From UBA60 sp964587885 (GTDB lineage Archaea; Thermoplasmatota; Poseidoniia; Poseidoniales; Poseidoniaceae), in the NCBI GenBank assembly GCA_964587885.1, contig CAZPME010000008.1, forward strand, positions 15,439 through 79,438: a stretch of 64,000 bases of DNA, written 5' to 3'. Position 1 is the stretch's first letter; the number at the start of each line of letters is the position of its first letter. The notes beneath the pieces are model-generated. The model saw only the letters and a list, made by a program, of their open reading frames with translations, was not told the origin of the DNA and searched no databases. Position numbers and translations under genes: made by a program. Below, piece after piece: positions 46,840 through 55,553 of this stretch.

Positions 46840-47735
46840 ACAAATCCCTCCTGAGAATAACAAGGCCATTCAATGAGTACATTGCCGGTACCGATAATTG
46901 AACCATAACCGTGGACGATGGCTTCGTATTCAGGATAATCAAGGGCAGCCAGTAACCAAGTCAATGACCCACCATCGGTTTCACTGACCGCCTGTTCGGT
47001 AAACTCTGGCATCAGGTCATGGGCTTCTCTAGTCCGACCGGTACGGAGTAGTTCGATCATTTTCATATCCCACAGATAGAGATGATGGCTAGTAATGTGC
47101 TCTTTGCTCATATCCTCAGGTACTTCAGATTCGGTGGTGAAGTGGCGGTGTGATAGTGAATTGCTGGCAATGACCAAGGCACGCTTACCGGATTTTTCAA
47201 TTGCTCTGGCTGTTGCACGACCGAGTTGTGCAGTCATCTCTTGCATCACTTCGACCGAGTAATAATGACGTGAACGATTGCTGGAAATGCACACGATTGG
47301 CTTGTCCCAAGCTGGGCGAGTTAGGTGGCAAGAAGTGATGGTGCCATAATCAACACGGAAATCAGGATTCTCCATCATTTTCACCGCCAAGCCATCGGCT
47401 GCGGCTTCATCGTGTATTGCTTTAGACAATTCTACATCGACTTCAATATCATAATTGTAGCGAAATAGGTTGGGGAATATAGGGTCTACAGATAGTGATT
47501 GAAAATTTGGTAAGCCGAGAAAATGAGTTCCAACATAGGTTTGCCAGTGGGGTGACATGATAACGATGACATCGTAATCTTGGGCATCTAGATTGACCCG
47601 CATACGCTCATATGCCCAGCGTAGATTTTCCCATCCACATTCGGCAATTGGCTCGTTTTGGGGAGGGTTTTCAGCATAGACCAAATGAGGCGGATGTGGA
47701 GCAATTGCTCCTGCGACAATTTTACCTTCGGCCAT
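46836..47735 (-). CDS. amnB: 2-aminophenol 1,6-dioxygenase beta-like catalytic subunit (class III extradiol dioxygenase)
   Basis: 299 residues of the LigB superfamily. IAPHPPHLVYAENPPQNEP, IVIMSPHWQTYVG, SVDPIFPNLFRYNYD, FRVDYGTITSCHL, NSLSHRHFT and GYGSIIGTGN closely follow the 2-aminophenol 1,6-dioxygenase beta / homoprotocatechuate dioxygenase branch; the His residues needed for Fe(II) binding are present. It would open an aromatic ring next to an amino or hydroxyl group. ATG 47735 begins directly before the catalytic fold; an upstream open frame to 47828 is rejected. It is co-translated with the downstream alpha/deaminase fusion. Catechol, homoprotocatechuate or aminophenol cannot be told apart with certainty, but the paired alpha subunit and Rid domain favour an aminophenol-type substrate. 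Confidence 0.9.
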   Translation of the reverse strand: MAEGKIVAGAIAPHPPHLVYAENPPQNEPIAECGWENLRWAYERMRVNLDAQDYDVIVIMSPHWQTYVGTHFLGLPNFQSLSVDPIFPNLFRYNYDIEVDVELSKAIHDEAAADGLAVKMMENPDFRVDYGTITSCHLTRPAWDKPIVCISSNRSRHYYSVEVMQEMTAQLGRATARAIEKSGKRALVIASNSLSHRHFTTESEVPEDMSKEHITSHHLYLWDMKMIELLRTGRTREAHDLMPEFTEQAVSETDGGSLTWLLAALDYPEYEAIVHGYGSIIGTGNVLIEWPCYSQEGFV

Positions 47736-47842
47736 GTGATTCAGTCTCTCGAAAGGGCGACCACCCTTGAGCCTGCCCCCTCCCATACAAGCCAAAGTCA
47801 TCTCAGCGAAGTGCCTAAACCAAACCACTTTGAGCGTGTCTC

Positions 47843-48400
47843 ATGGCCGAGAAAGGTGAGACGGTCGAACTAGATGCAAAGATACCTATAGGCGGCGAGG
47901 GTGCTACTCTTCCTTCAAATCAAATAGCACTCGCGCATGATCGTGAGCAAGCGCGAAAATCTTCATCTGAAAAGTTTGTCTTGGTAGTGCAACCAGCAAT
48001 ACTCGGAGCAATACTCGGTGTGACTGGACAGTTAGCCATCATTAAGGATTATATCGACACTCCATACGCTGAAGAGACTTACTTGGGTGGTTTACTAGAT
48101 TTGCTGGTAATTCTTGCCCTATCCCTTCCGGCAATTCTCATCAATGTGTTTTTGCAGGGGCCACAATCCGAGCGTAAAGAAATGCTTAGTGGCGGATTAT
48201 TGGTACTATTTTTCTGCTCAGTATTCGGGCTGTTATTTTCATATTGCTTGCTACCAGTTACAATCATGATGTGGTTTTATGCAACTATGTCATGGTCGTC
48301 ACAAGAATTGCAGGATTTCCGGCTCGGATTTTGGGCCGGCTTAAGTTGCATCGTTGGCTCACTTTCAGGCTCGGTAGCGATATCGATGTTTTTGGCCTAA
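47843..48400 (+). CDS. Four-helix membrane protein, unknown
   Basis: 185 residues. The first ~43 are soluble and polar (MAEKGETVELDAKIPIGGEG), followed by four TM helices (about 46-67, 82-103, 114-136 and 155-180). No family recognised. It is a lone plus-strand gene between the minus-strand LON gene, whose stop it abuts without a gap (48400/48401), and the divergent amnB-like gene 107 bases upstream. Confidence 0.78.
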   Translation: MAEKGETVELDAKIPIGGEGATLPSNQIALAHDREQARKSSSEKFVLVVQPAILGAILGVTGQLAIIKDYIDTPYAEETYLGGLLDLLVILALSLPAILINVFLQGPQSERKEMLSGGLLVLFFCSVFGLLFSYCLLPVTIMMWFYATMSWSSQELQDFRLGFWAGLSCIVGSLSGSVAISMFLA

Positions 48401-49099
48401 TCAAGCCGGCGGCTCTACTAGATTTCCGATTAATTCATCCATTGCATCATCGATATTATCGTATTCAAGAATCGCCTGACGTGCCCAAGGATCATGAACC
48501 AATACACTAGCAATACGCCATAGTGCTCCAGCATCAGCCTGCGCTACAGTTGCCGATTGAGCTTCAGCCCAATCTTCAAGAATTTCTTGGGACAAGCCAA
48601 TACCCTTACCAATGGCATCAAGAAATAGGCTCCACATATCGAGTAGGTGTTCGGCTCGCTTAGGGCTCAATTCACCTTCCAATTCTGGTAGTAGTTCTAC
48701 ATCGGCCCGAATGTACAATTTTCCGTCTTCCCGCTCTTCCTCTCCAACAGTAGCTAATAATTCGTGCAGGTCAGGCTGAAATTGTGGGTCTACATCAGCA
48801 TCGCGCTCGAGTAGTGGCTCGACAATATCGACAATTCTGAAACGGCGCTGACCCTGCAATTCAATGAAGTGGTTTGCACCTTGTTCTTCATGGTGAGTAA
48901 TTCTTGCCAATGTTCCAATTAGGTGTGGCCCCGACCAATTAGATATAGGATTAAAGGGGTCGATTAAGCATACTCCAAACGGTTCGTTATCGAGTAGGCA
49001 GTCGTCGAGCATTTGTCGATAACGCGGCTCAAAAATCCTCAATTGTTGAGGCTCACCGGGAAGTAAAACCAATTCCAAAGGGAAAATCGGAATCTCCAT
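48401..49099 (-). CDS. LON substrate-binding (LAN) domain protein
   Basis: 232 residues. It starts with IPIFPLELVLLPGE and continues LRIFEPRYRQMLDDCL and FGVCLI, the hallmark of the LON N-terminal substrate-binding domain, here without AAA or protease domains. Residues 110-232 form an alpha-helical C-terminal part. Stand-alone LAN proteins are common; some bind substrates for degradation, but function is mostly unassigned. ATG 49099 is chosen because it sits exactly at the domain start; an open frame to 49171 is an extension without support. Confidence 0.88.
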   Translation of the reverse strand: MEIPIFPLELVLLPGEPQQLRIFEPRYRQMLDDCLLDNEPFGVCLIDPFNPISNWSGPHLIGTLARITHHEEQGANHFIELQGQRRFRIVDIVEPLLERDADVDPQFQPDLHELLATVGEEEREDGKLYIRADVELLPELEGELSPKRAEHLLDMWSLFLDAIGKGIGLSQEILEDWAEAQSATVAQADAGALWRIASVLVHDPWARQAILEYDNIDDAMDELIGNLVEPPA

Positions 49100-49205
49100 A
49101 ACTCGGCGTTCCAAGATATACACTCTCGTTTTGTGGGAGTTTTCCGACTCTATGAATGCTCGCATGGACAAGCCACGCTGCAGTTCATTTCCCAGTAATG
49201 GGGAA

Positions 49206-50633
49206 TCACGCTTCCTCTGAATGCGAGTCCCATGTATGCGACGGCAATGAGCAGATTATCGGCAACCCAGCCTTCTTCAATCGGTATATTCGATATAGGA
49301 TGAATGAAGTAATCCACAATGAGAATATTGACATTATTAGTGCGGGCATCAATTTGTCGTTAGAATATGAATTTTCGACATTGAGTTCCACAACTCCGTC
49401 ATCACCAGCATCGACAACATGGAATACGATTAGGTGCCATTGGTGTTGTTCTGTAAAGGTGTAATTGAGTTGAGCGTTGGGGGCTAAAATATCAAATTCA
49501 CCGGACTTTTCAACAATATCATTCCACTTTATCCCATCTCTATCCATTGCCGGTATACTATCGTATAGTTCAATTGTTGTCACGTAGACCATTCTATCGT
49601 CGTCAAGATTGGTTATTTTAGTGGTTACAGTTTCTCCACCCTTAAGTTCCTGAATTATCTCAAAGGTAGTATCCTCTTCACCTAGACGGAATGATGCGCG
49701 TTCATCAATGGTGGCGGTCTGATAAGAAACTGCAATCAATAGCAAGGCGAGAAATCCTGCTGTCATTACTCCTTCAGCAATAGTATGCTTGCGAATTTTC
49801 TGCCCATCTACCCCCTGTCCCCAGTTGCCGAAATCATTGCGCAAACGTGGTTGGATATAGTGGATAAACAACGCACCAATTCCCCCTACAACCATTCCAA
49901 GTGGGATGTCGACAATCCAATGAATTCCGAGATAAATTATTGAGAAGCAGAATAGAACTGTATTGGCGAGGATGAAGAGATGATATGGCCAGTGTTCCCA
50001 CTCGCGCAATTTTCCACCCCTCTCTTTGACGTGCAGCCAATTGAGGAGCAGAATTCCGAATGGGATGGCGACATGGAGTGAAGGTACAGCATTATCAAGC
50101 GGGTCATGGGTGATGTAAAAATCAGCATACCACCTATCGTGATAGAGTAGAGCGTTCATCTCAGGAATCCACGAACTGGTAACTTCGACATTGAAGAATA
50201 AGTAATATGGGACCGCGACGGCATAGATTAGAAGATAATTCAAAGTGACTTTGTCAGTTAGATCACGCTCACCAACAAAGGCGTAGAATACAGTGGTGAC
50301 ATAGATTAAAAAGAGGTAAATGAAGAGATAATGAAATGCCAGAATATCGGTTAACAAGTCATTTTCAAAGGTATGCTGGATAGTACGCGACAGGTTTCCT
50401 TCAATGGCATAAACGAACTCGGTCCAATTTCCGGTGCGATTTTTTATCGGTTCATTGAGAGAATCGGTTAACGCCTTCCATTTAATAATGATAGCATAAC
50501 CAAAGATATGGAGATAGTAACGGTTGCGATGTATAGTCTCGCCCCACTTGCCAAATGGCACCCGACTATCCTTGGCCCCGAGAGAAAATAGCCAGCACAC
50601 GAGTGGAGTTAGGACTAGAATCAGTCCCATCAT
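49206..50633 (-). CDS. PAP2-superfamily membrane phosphotransferase (inositol phosphorylceramide synthase-like)
   Basis: About 475 residues. Multiple TM helices surround PAP2 motifs: NAVPSLHVAIPFG and YLGIHWIVDIPLGMVVGG, which carry the catalytic His residues and the Asp of the Aur1/PAP2_3 class. The C-terminal third is an extracytoplasmic beta domain (about 320-440: TTFEIIQELKGGETVTTK, ending NVENSYSN) followed by a last TM helix. It probably moves a phospho-headgroup or dephosphorylates a lipid such as an isoprenoid or inositol phosphate; the domain addition is unusual. ATG 50633 (or 50630) is preferred over TTG 50660. It follows the ALDH gene by 59 bases. Confidence 0.85.
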   Translation of the reverse strand: MMGLILVLTPLVCWLFSLGAKDSRVPFGKWGETIHRNRYYLHIFGYAIIIKWKALTDSLNEPIKNRTGNWTEFVYAIEGNLSRTIQHTFENDLLTDILAFHYLFIYLFLIYVTTVFYAFVGERDLTDKVTLNYLLIYAVAVPYYLFFNVEVTSSWIPEMNALLYHDRWYADFYITHDPLDNAVPSLHVAIPFGILLLNWLHVKERGGKLREWEHWPYHLFILANTVLFCFSIIYLGIHWIVDIPLGMVVGGIGALFIHYIQPRLRNDFGNWGQGVDGQKIRKHTIAEGVMTAGFLALLLIAVSYQTATIDERASFRLGEEDTTFEIIQELKGGETVTTKITNLDDDRMVYVTTIELYDSIPAMDRDGIKWNDIVEKSGEFDILAPNAQLNYTFTEQHQWHLIVFHVVDAGDDGVVELNVENSYSNDKLMPALIMSIFSLWITSFILYRIYRLKKAGLPIICSLPSHTWDSHSEEA

Positions 50634-50692
50634 TACTGTATAAGGGGCTACCACTGCCAACCCTCTTTGCCTTCACATTTGAGAATTGCCTT

Positions 50693-52135
50693 TCAGTCAT
50701 CGCTGACACAGATGTTCATGGCGTCAGAATAGAAAGCCAGACTTCGTTGGCCACCCTCTCGCCCAACACCACTATTCTTCACACCCCCAAAGGGTACTCG
50801 AAGGTCACGATGTAGCCAACAATTTATCCACACCATTCCGGTATCAATTGCTTCAGCGATTCTCTTTCCTCGCTCGACATCTCCAGTCCATACCGATCCG
50901 GCAAGGCCATATTCGGTTGCATTAGCAAATGCGATTACTTCGCCCTCGGATGAGAATTCGTGAATAGTGACCACAGGTCCAAAAATCTCCTCTCTAGCAC
51001 AGCGTGAATCGGGGGTTAGGTTGGTGATGATAGTAGGGGCTAAAAAAGCACCATTGTCGAAGGGTTGACCTAAACTTGGGCGATTGCCACCCAACAGTAT
51101 TGTTCCACCTTCTTCCTGAGCTAATTCGATGTATGACTCGACCTTATCACGATGGGCATGCGAGGTAAGTGAGCCAAACTCTGTTGCCTCATCGGCTGGG
51201 TTGCCGATACGCATATTGGCGACATGGGCGGTGAAGCGTTCGGTGAATTCAACAATAATTTCCGAGGCAACGAAAATGCGGGAGCCGCATAGACAAATTT
51301 GTCCTTGATTGAGAAATGCGGCACGTGCCGCTCCTGCGACAGCGACTTCGAGATCAGCATCGTCGAGTATGATAGTAGCGTTTTTGCCACCCAGTTCAAG
51401 ACTGAGTTTCTTGAATTGAGGAGCGGCACTGGCTGCAACTGCATTGCCGGTAGCGGTTCCACCGGTAAATGATATGGCGCTTACGTCGGGGTGGGCAACG
51501 AGATCTGCTCCACATTCATGGCCGTAGCCATGGATGATATTGACAACTCCAGCGGGAAGTCCGCAGTCACTTAGAACTTGGCTGAGAAGAAAAGCCGTAG
51601 ATGGTGTGATTTCACTAGGTTTGGCCACCACAGTATTACCCATTGCCAAGGCGGGAGCGATTTTCCATGTCAGCAGGTATAGAGGTAAGTTCCAAGGCGT
51701 GATGAGGCCGACGACGCCGAGCGGTTTATCGACAACATAATTCAAGGCATCATTCATTCGATACTCCTCTCTTGGCCGATCAAGTAATTCCGTGGCGAAG
51801 AAGCGGAAATTGTTGACTGAGCGCGACGCATCGACTGCACGTGCTAGTGCGATGGGTTTGCCAGTATCTTTGGATTCTGTAATGGCGATTTCTTCAATCC
51901 GCGCCTCTAATGCGTCGGCAATTTTCACCAACCAATCGCTACGTTCTTGCCGGCTAAGTCTAGCCCAAGCAGGCTGCGCAGCCTTTGCTGCGGCAACCGC
52001 ATTTCCAACATCTAGTGATGACGAGCGTGGAATGGTGGAGTAAACCTGACCCTTTGCAGGAGCAATATTGTCGATGGTTTGACCATCAACGGCGACGACA
52101 AATTCTCCGCCGATATAATTGGTAAAGGTGAGCAT
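50693..52135 (-). CDS. amnC: Aldehyde dehydrogenase, 2-aminomuconate/2-hydroxymuconate semialdehyde type (ALDH8-like)
   Basis: 480 residues of the NAD-dependent ALDH family. ITPWNLPLYLLTWKIAPALAMGNTVVAKPSE, shown here in fragments ITPWNLPLYL and KIAPALAMGN, plus VNNFRFFATELL, LSLELGGKN (general-base Glu) and NQGQICLCGSRIF (catalytic Cys) are characteristic of the ALDH8A1 / AmnC / XylG branch acting on muconate semialdehydes. The gene begins one base after the stop of the asparaginase-like gene, so it is tightly operonic. The ATG at 52135 starts just before FTNYIGGEF; the open frame beyond overlaps its neighbour. Together with AmnB- and AmnA/D-like genes 4 kb downstream, it would complete the oxidation of 2-aminomuconate semialdehyde. 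Confidence 0.88.
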   Translation of the reverse strand: MLTFTNYIGGEFVVAVDGQTIDNIAPAKGQVYSTIPRSSSLDVGNAVAAAKAAQPAWARLSRQERSDWLVKIADALEARIEEIAITESKDTGKPIALARAVDASRSVNNFRFFATELLDRPREEYRMNDALNYVVDKPLGVVGLITPWNLPLYLLTWKIAPALAMGNTVVAKPSEITPSTAFLLSQVLSDCGLPAGVVNIIHGYGHECGADLVAHPDVSAISFTGGTATGNAVAASAAPQFKKLSLELGGKNATIILDDADLEVAVAGAARAAFLNQGQICLCGSRIFVASEIIVEFTERFTAHVANMRIGNPADEATEFGSLTSHAHRDKVESYIELAQEEGGTILLGGNRPSLGQPFDNGAFLAPTIITNLTPDSRCAREEIFGPVVTIHEFSSEGEVIAFANATEYGLAGSVWTGDVERGKRIAEAIDTGMVWINCWLHRDLRVPFGGVKNSGVGREGGQRSLAFYSDAMNICVSDD

Positions 52136-52136
52136 C

Positions 52137-53321
52137 TCAATCCTCCTCGGTAGGGTCGGAGTGCGTCGGCACTCTAGGTGTGTGAACATCTCCATAGGTT
52201 CTCCAGTCGTACTGCCAACGGTCTTGGTCGGGGTCCCACTCGTCCCAAGTCGGGATGGTTTCCAAGTCCCCAAGTAGTGATTCTGGAACTACGCCGGAAA
52301 CGATGAAGGCCTTTTGTCGGTGCAAGGGGTAAGGATTACGCAACTCAACCCCCAGAGTCCCCAGTATGGCTCGAGCAATGTACCATGTTGCTTGACCATT
52401 CCAACCGTGAGCAATCTTGATGACGATGCCTAACCCCTTGGGGTATTCTGGATGTTCAATGGCTATTCCGAGTAATCCATCAGCTCCTTCTTTGGCGATT
52501 ACCTTTCCCTCGCCAGCCTTGAGAATTGTTGAGTCTAGTCGATTAAAACCGCCGACTAAATCAGGGTGGCGAACCATTGATTCCCAAATCCAATCATCGT
52601 CCTTTTCACGGACTAGTCCCGCATATAATCGTGCTAATTCATTGACAGTATTGCTGACTGTAGGCAAGCCGCAACCGTCTTTACCGACCCGTAATGGTTG
52701 CCAATCTTGACCTAAAGTATTGCGCAAGGAAGCCAAAAATCCAGCGAATGTCTGATGATTAGGCAGAGTATATCCTGCCCGATTATAACCGAGCAAACGA
52801 CAGCCTTTGAGGATGGCCGCATGCTCGCCGGAACAGGTATGATACCAGCGACGAGGCCGTCGTACTTGCCGACCGAATTGAATCAATGGAACATCTAAAG
52901 GGGTCATCATTAGCGGCCATTCGGATTCTGAAAGCAGACTTTGTGCTGCCGCTATGTGTTCTGTATCTCCGTTATGACTAGCGACGGCAATGGCCTTTTG
53001 CTCCCAAGAAGTGGTCTCAGCCAGAGACTCAGCGAAACACTTGAGCATAAATGGCTTCATCATGCTGCGTCCATAGCATAAGACGTTTCCACCAAATGAG
53101 TGAATCACTTCATCGCCATGAGCCCAAGCCACAGCTCCATGAATTGTTGTCTCGGAAACACCATTGCGGCGGTAATCCAGTAGTGGCTCCCATTCAACAT
53201 CTCGACCTGTTGGAATCCCCTCAACATTTTCTCCGAGTGGACTGTCAGGAAAAACAGCACTACCTGGCTTTCCAGGGGCGACAGCAGAATGTTGGTCGTG
53301 CCGTAATTGCTTTCCACTCAT
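52137..53321 (-). CDS. Asparaginase II family (PF06089-type) amidohydrolase
   Basis: 394 residues of the ReAV/AnsII-like family, distinct from bacterial type I/II asparaginases. Seen: YGRSMMKPF with the SxxK pair, ASHNGDTEHIAAA, TCSGEHAAILKG, KDGCGLPTV and GLGIVIKIAHGWNG. Family members have CSGKH at the metal/active site; here it is C163-S-G-E166, so the Lys is Glu. The gene starts one base after the stop of the LLM oxidoreductase (TAG-A-ATG) and ends one base before the ALDH start. This tight linkage suggests an amide or amine substrate within the same pathway rather than simple asparagine use; that is inference. GTG 53330 is an alternative start. Confidence 0.82.
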   Translation of the reverse strand: MSGKQLRHDQHSAVAPGKPGSAVFPDSPLGENVEGIPTGRDVEWEPLLDYRRNGVSETTIHGAVAWAHGDEVIHSFGGNVLCYGRSMMKPFMLKCFAESLAETTSWEQKAIAVASHNGDTEHIAAAQSLLSESEWPLMMTPLDVPLIQFGRQVRRPRRWYHTCSGEHAAILKGCRLLGYNRAGYTLPNHQTFAGFLASLRNTLGQDWQPLRVGKDGCGLPTVSNTVNELARLYAGLVREKDDDWIWESMVRHPDLVGGFNRLDSTILKAGEGKVIAKEGADGLLGIAIEHPEYPKGLGIVIKIAHGWNGQATWYIARAILGTLGVELRNPYPLHRQKAFIVSGVVPESLLGDLETIPTWDEWDPDQDRWQYDWRTYGDVHTPRVPTHSDPTEED

Positions 53322-53322
53322 T

Positions 53323-54576
53323 CTATTCACGCCCCCCTAGAAGTTGTTCAACGATGGGTGCTACTTGTTCAATAAATGCTGTCATGTTGCGACAGACTCG
53401 AGCACTGTCATGATTGAAGAAATCAAACCAAGTCATAATTCTGTCGTCGGGATGGAAACGCTCAACCATTTGTTCTGCAACCTCTTGAGGATTTCCGATT
53501 AGAGCATTATCGGCGGCACGCTCGACTTTACTTGGGTCGAGGGTTCCTTCCAAGGCCTGCCAATATGAACCGAGTGCTAGCGCCGCCTCTTTTGCAGCAG
53601 CCGCACTCTGTTCTGCTGCACTCAACCCTGCTTCGGCATTGAGGAAAACGAACGATGTTCGAGGCATGTTTCTACGTTGCCATTTGCCACCATCTGAGTG
53701 AAAGCATTGAGCCATTCTTTCATGGGTTGCATCAATAATATCAGGTGCAGTAATAGAGAGATTGAAGACTTGTACTGGTAGAAACTTATTGACAAATAAT
53801 TGGGCATTGGGATCATGGGTTCCAGCGATTAGTGATAGCAATTCGCGACGCCATGTAGTTGGAATAATTTTCAGATCTTCAAACTGATATCGGTTGGCAA
53901 TAGTAACTGAAGGGGGCGCCTCATTGAGCCCATCTCGCCTCATCACCGCTGCTTGAACCGCTTGCCAATCAGTATCACTGCGAAAATTATCTCGGTCCAA
54001 AACGGTCGAGCGGATATCGGAACTATTGATGACATCCCCGCGTAAAAGGCGTAGGAATATTTCACTCGCTTCCATGAATATTTGGCCGCGCAGGGCTGGC
54101 CAAGCCGCTTCTTCGACTTCGTCACGGGCATCTATTCCATAGGGCCGAGCCATGAATTCGAACCGTCCGGCAGAAAAACCAACGTGGAGTTTGCGCATTT
54201 CAGTTGCCTCAAGACCATGTAACTGAATCGTGTTAGCAATACGCTCGGCTAAGGCGATGGGGCCGCCACTCGCAAGAATACTGACTACTGCGCTACCAAC
54301 TTCGATATTCTTGGTACGGCGGAAAGTTTCAAGGGCTAATTGTGGGAAATCTGTGCACATTCCAACCTCACCTTGCCAATGAGGAACGACTGGCCGGCGG
54401 TTGAGTTTCTGAGTCTCGGTAGAAAGGTGAGCCTGTGCTAACCAAGCAACTCCGTACCCTAAATTATCGGCCAATTCAACCTGTTCAAAGTAATTCCTCA
54501 TCATCTCCTGCTCGCTGGGGATGACACCTTCAGAATCAGGGGTTTGAGAGATGGAGAAGAAGATGTCGTACTCCAT
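53323..54576 (-). CDS. LLM-class (luciferase-like) flavin-dependent oxidoreductase
   Basis: 417 residues. YFEQVELADNLGYGVAWLAQAHL, RTKNIEVGSAVVSI, LAERIANTIQLHG, KLHVGFSAGRFEF and NPQEVAEQMVERF match the F420/FMN-dependent bacterial-luciferase-like monooxygenase superfamily. It is the first gene of a tight three-gene set with the asparaginase-like and ALDH genes. It may oxygenate an aromatic or amine substrate; cofactor (FMN or F420) is not decidable by eye. A CAGGT sits six bases before ATG 54576, the same spacing as the GAGGT-N6-ATG sites. Confidence 0.87.
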   Translation of the reverse strand: MEYDIFFSISQTPDSEGVIPSEQEMMRNYFEQVELADNLGYGVAWLAQAHLSTETQKLNRRPVVPHWQGEVGMCTDFPQLALETFRRTKNIEVGSAVVSILASGGPIALAERIANTIQLHGLEATEMRKLHVGFSAGRFEFMARPYGIDARDEVEEAAWPALRGQIFMEASEIFLRLLRGDVINSSDIRSTVLDRDNFRSDTDWQAVQAAVMRRDGLNEAPPSVTIANRYQFEDLKIIPTTWRRELLSLIAGTHDPNAQLFVNKFLPVQVFNLSITAPDIIDATHERMAQCFHSDGGKWQRRNMPRTSFVFLNAEAGLSAAEQSAAAAKEAALALGSYWQALEGTLDPSKVERAADNALIGNPQEVAEQMVERFHPDDRIMTWFDFFNHDSARVCRNMTAFIEQVAPIVEQLLGGRE

Positions 54577-54642
54577 GGTAAGACCTGCCCAGTCTGGCCG
54601 AAGAGGTGCTAGATACCCGTCATTTTCGGTAAGCCATCTAGA

Positions 54643-55491
54643 CTACTCTGATTGCTGATTATCACGATTTGTGAGAGATTCTATCCGTTGTAGTAGAGCC
54701 GGTGGAGTAGGTTGCCCAGTTTGGATTTGTGAAGCGAGAGCTTGAGAATAATGCTCTAACGCTAATTGCCCATCACCATTTATCATGGCAATATCAGCAA
54801 TGCCCCAGTTGGCGATAACCGATGCAGTCATATCATCTTGCTCTTCAGCCAAATCTAGGCTTAGGCGATAATTGTCTTCTGATTTGCCAAACTGTTCATC
54901 ACAAGCGAATAGATGGGCTAGATCAGCTAAAGCATTCATCTCCCACTCACGGTCTTCAATTTCGCGCACCAATTCGACGATTTTTTGTGCATGGTCAAGT
55001 GCCGAATCTAAGTCATCCAGTTGCTTGGCGAACTGCAATAAGTTGTGGTAGGCATTGGCTTGCCCAACTAGAGATTCTGCGCCTCTCTTTATTGCTAGGC
55101 TTTCGTACTGGGTCTCAATTGCCGCTTCAAGATTCTCATCTATTGCTTGTGCTTGAGAAAGTAAATTAAGTCCTGAGGCAAGCAACAATTCATCCTTACT
55201 ACTGCGTAATTCTGTGACTATACGACCCATTGTCTCAAGGGCAGATTTCGGATCTCGATCCAATAATGATCGGGCTTGGGCTAATCCTTCCCACGATGAA
55301 GTAATGTCGGCAACATCGATTCTAGATAGCAAGAGTTCAGCATCTTCACTACGGCCAAGCACCTCAGCAGCCTCTGCCAAGTTGACTAGGGCTTTTGCGT
55401 CAAGGTCAGAATATACACCATCATCACCGAGAACCAAGTCGAGAAGCATACCAGCTTGGGCATGACTCATTTCGGTAACCTTGTCGCTCAT
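54643..55491 (-). CDS. TPR-repeat protein, unknown partner
   Basis: 282 residues, almost wholly helical and acidic, with tetratricopeptide-like repeats: ALVNLAEAAEVLGRSEDAELLL, SGLNLLSQAQAIDENLEAAIET, NAYHNLLQFAKQLDDLDSALDH and DLAHLFACDEQFGKSEDNYRLS (each given in part). No signal peptide or catalytic domain. TPR proteins mediate protein-protein contacts; the partner is not indicated. It sits between the SDR gene (62-base gap) and the LLM gene (66-base gap), all minus strand. Confidence 0.8.
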   Translation of the reverse strand: MSDKVTEMSHAQAGMLLDLVLGDDGVYSDLDAKALVNLAEAAEVLGRSEDAELLLSRIDVADITSSWEGLAQARSLLDRDPKSALETMGRIVTELRSSKDELLLASGLNLLSQAQAIDENLEAAIETQYESLAIKRGAESLVGQANAYHNLLQFAKQLDDLDSALDHAQKIVELVREIEDREWEMNALADLAHLFACDEQFGKSEDNYRLSLDLAEEQDDMTASVIANWGIADIAMINGDGQLALEHYSQALASQIQTGQPTPPALLQRIESLTNRDNQQSE

Positions 55492-55553
55492 AATTGGGCG
55501 GGCTAGCCCCCCTTCTTCAAGCCACGCATTAGACCTAGAGTAATTTGGCTGGC

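Noticed and set aside
45457..47735. MEMO/AmmeMemoRadiSam interpretation of the LigB-like pair
   Set aside because: The alpha/beta pairing, PHPPHLVYAENP motif and fused aminomuconate-deaminase-type Rid domain fit ring-cleavage enzymes better, and no AMMECR1 or radical-SAM gene is adjacent.
47736..47828. Upstream extension of the amnB-like gene
   Set aside because: The dioxygenase fold begins right after ATG 47735 and the extension is low-quality sequence without family similarity.
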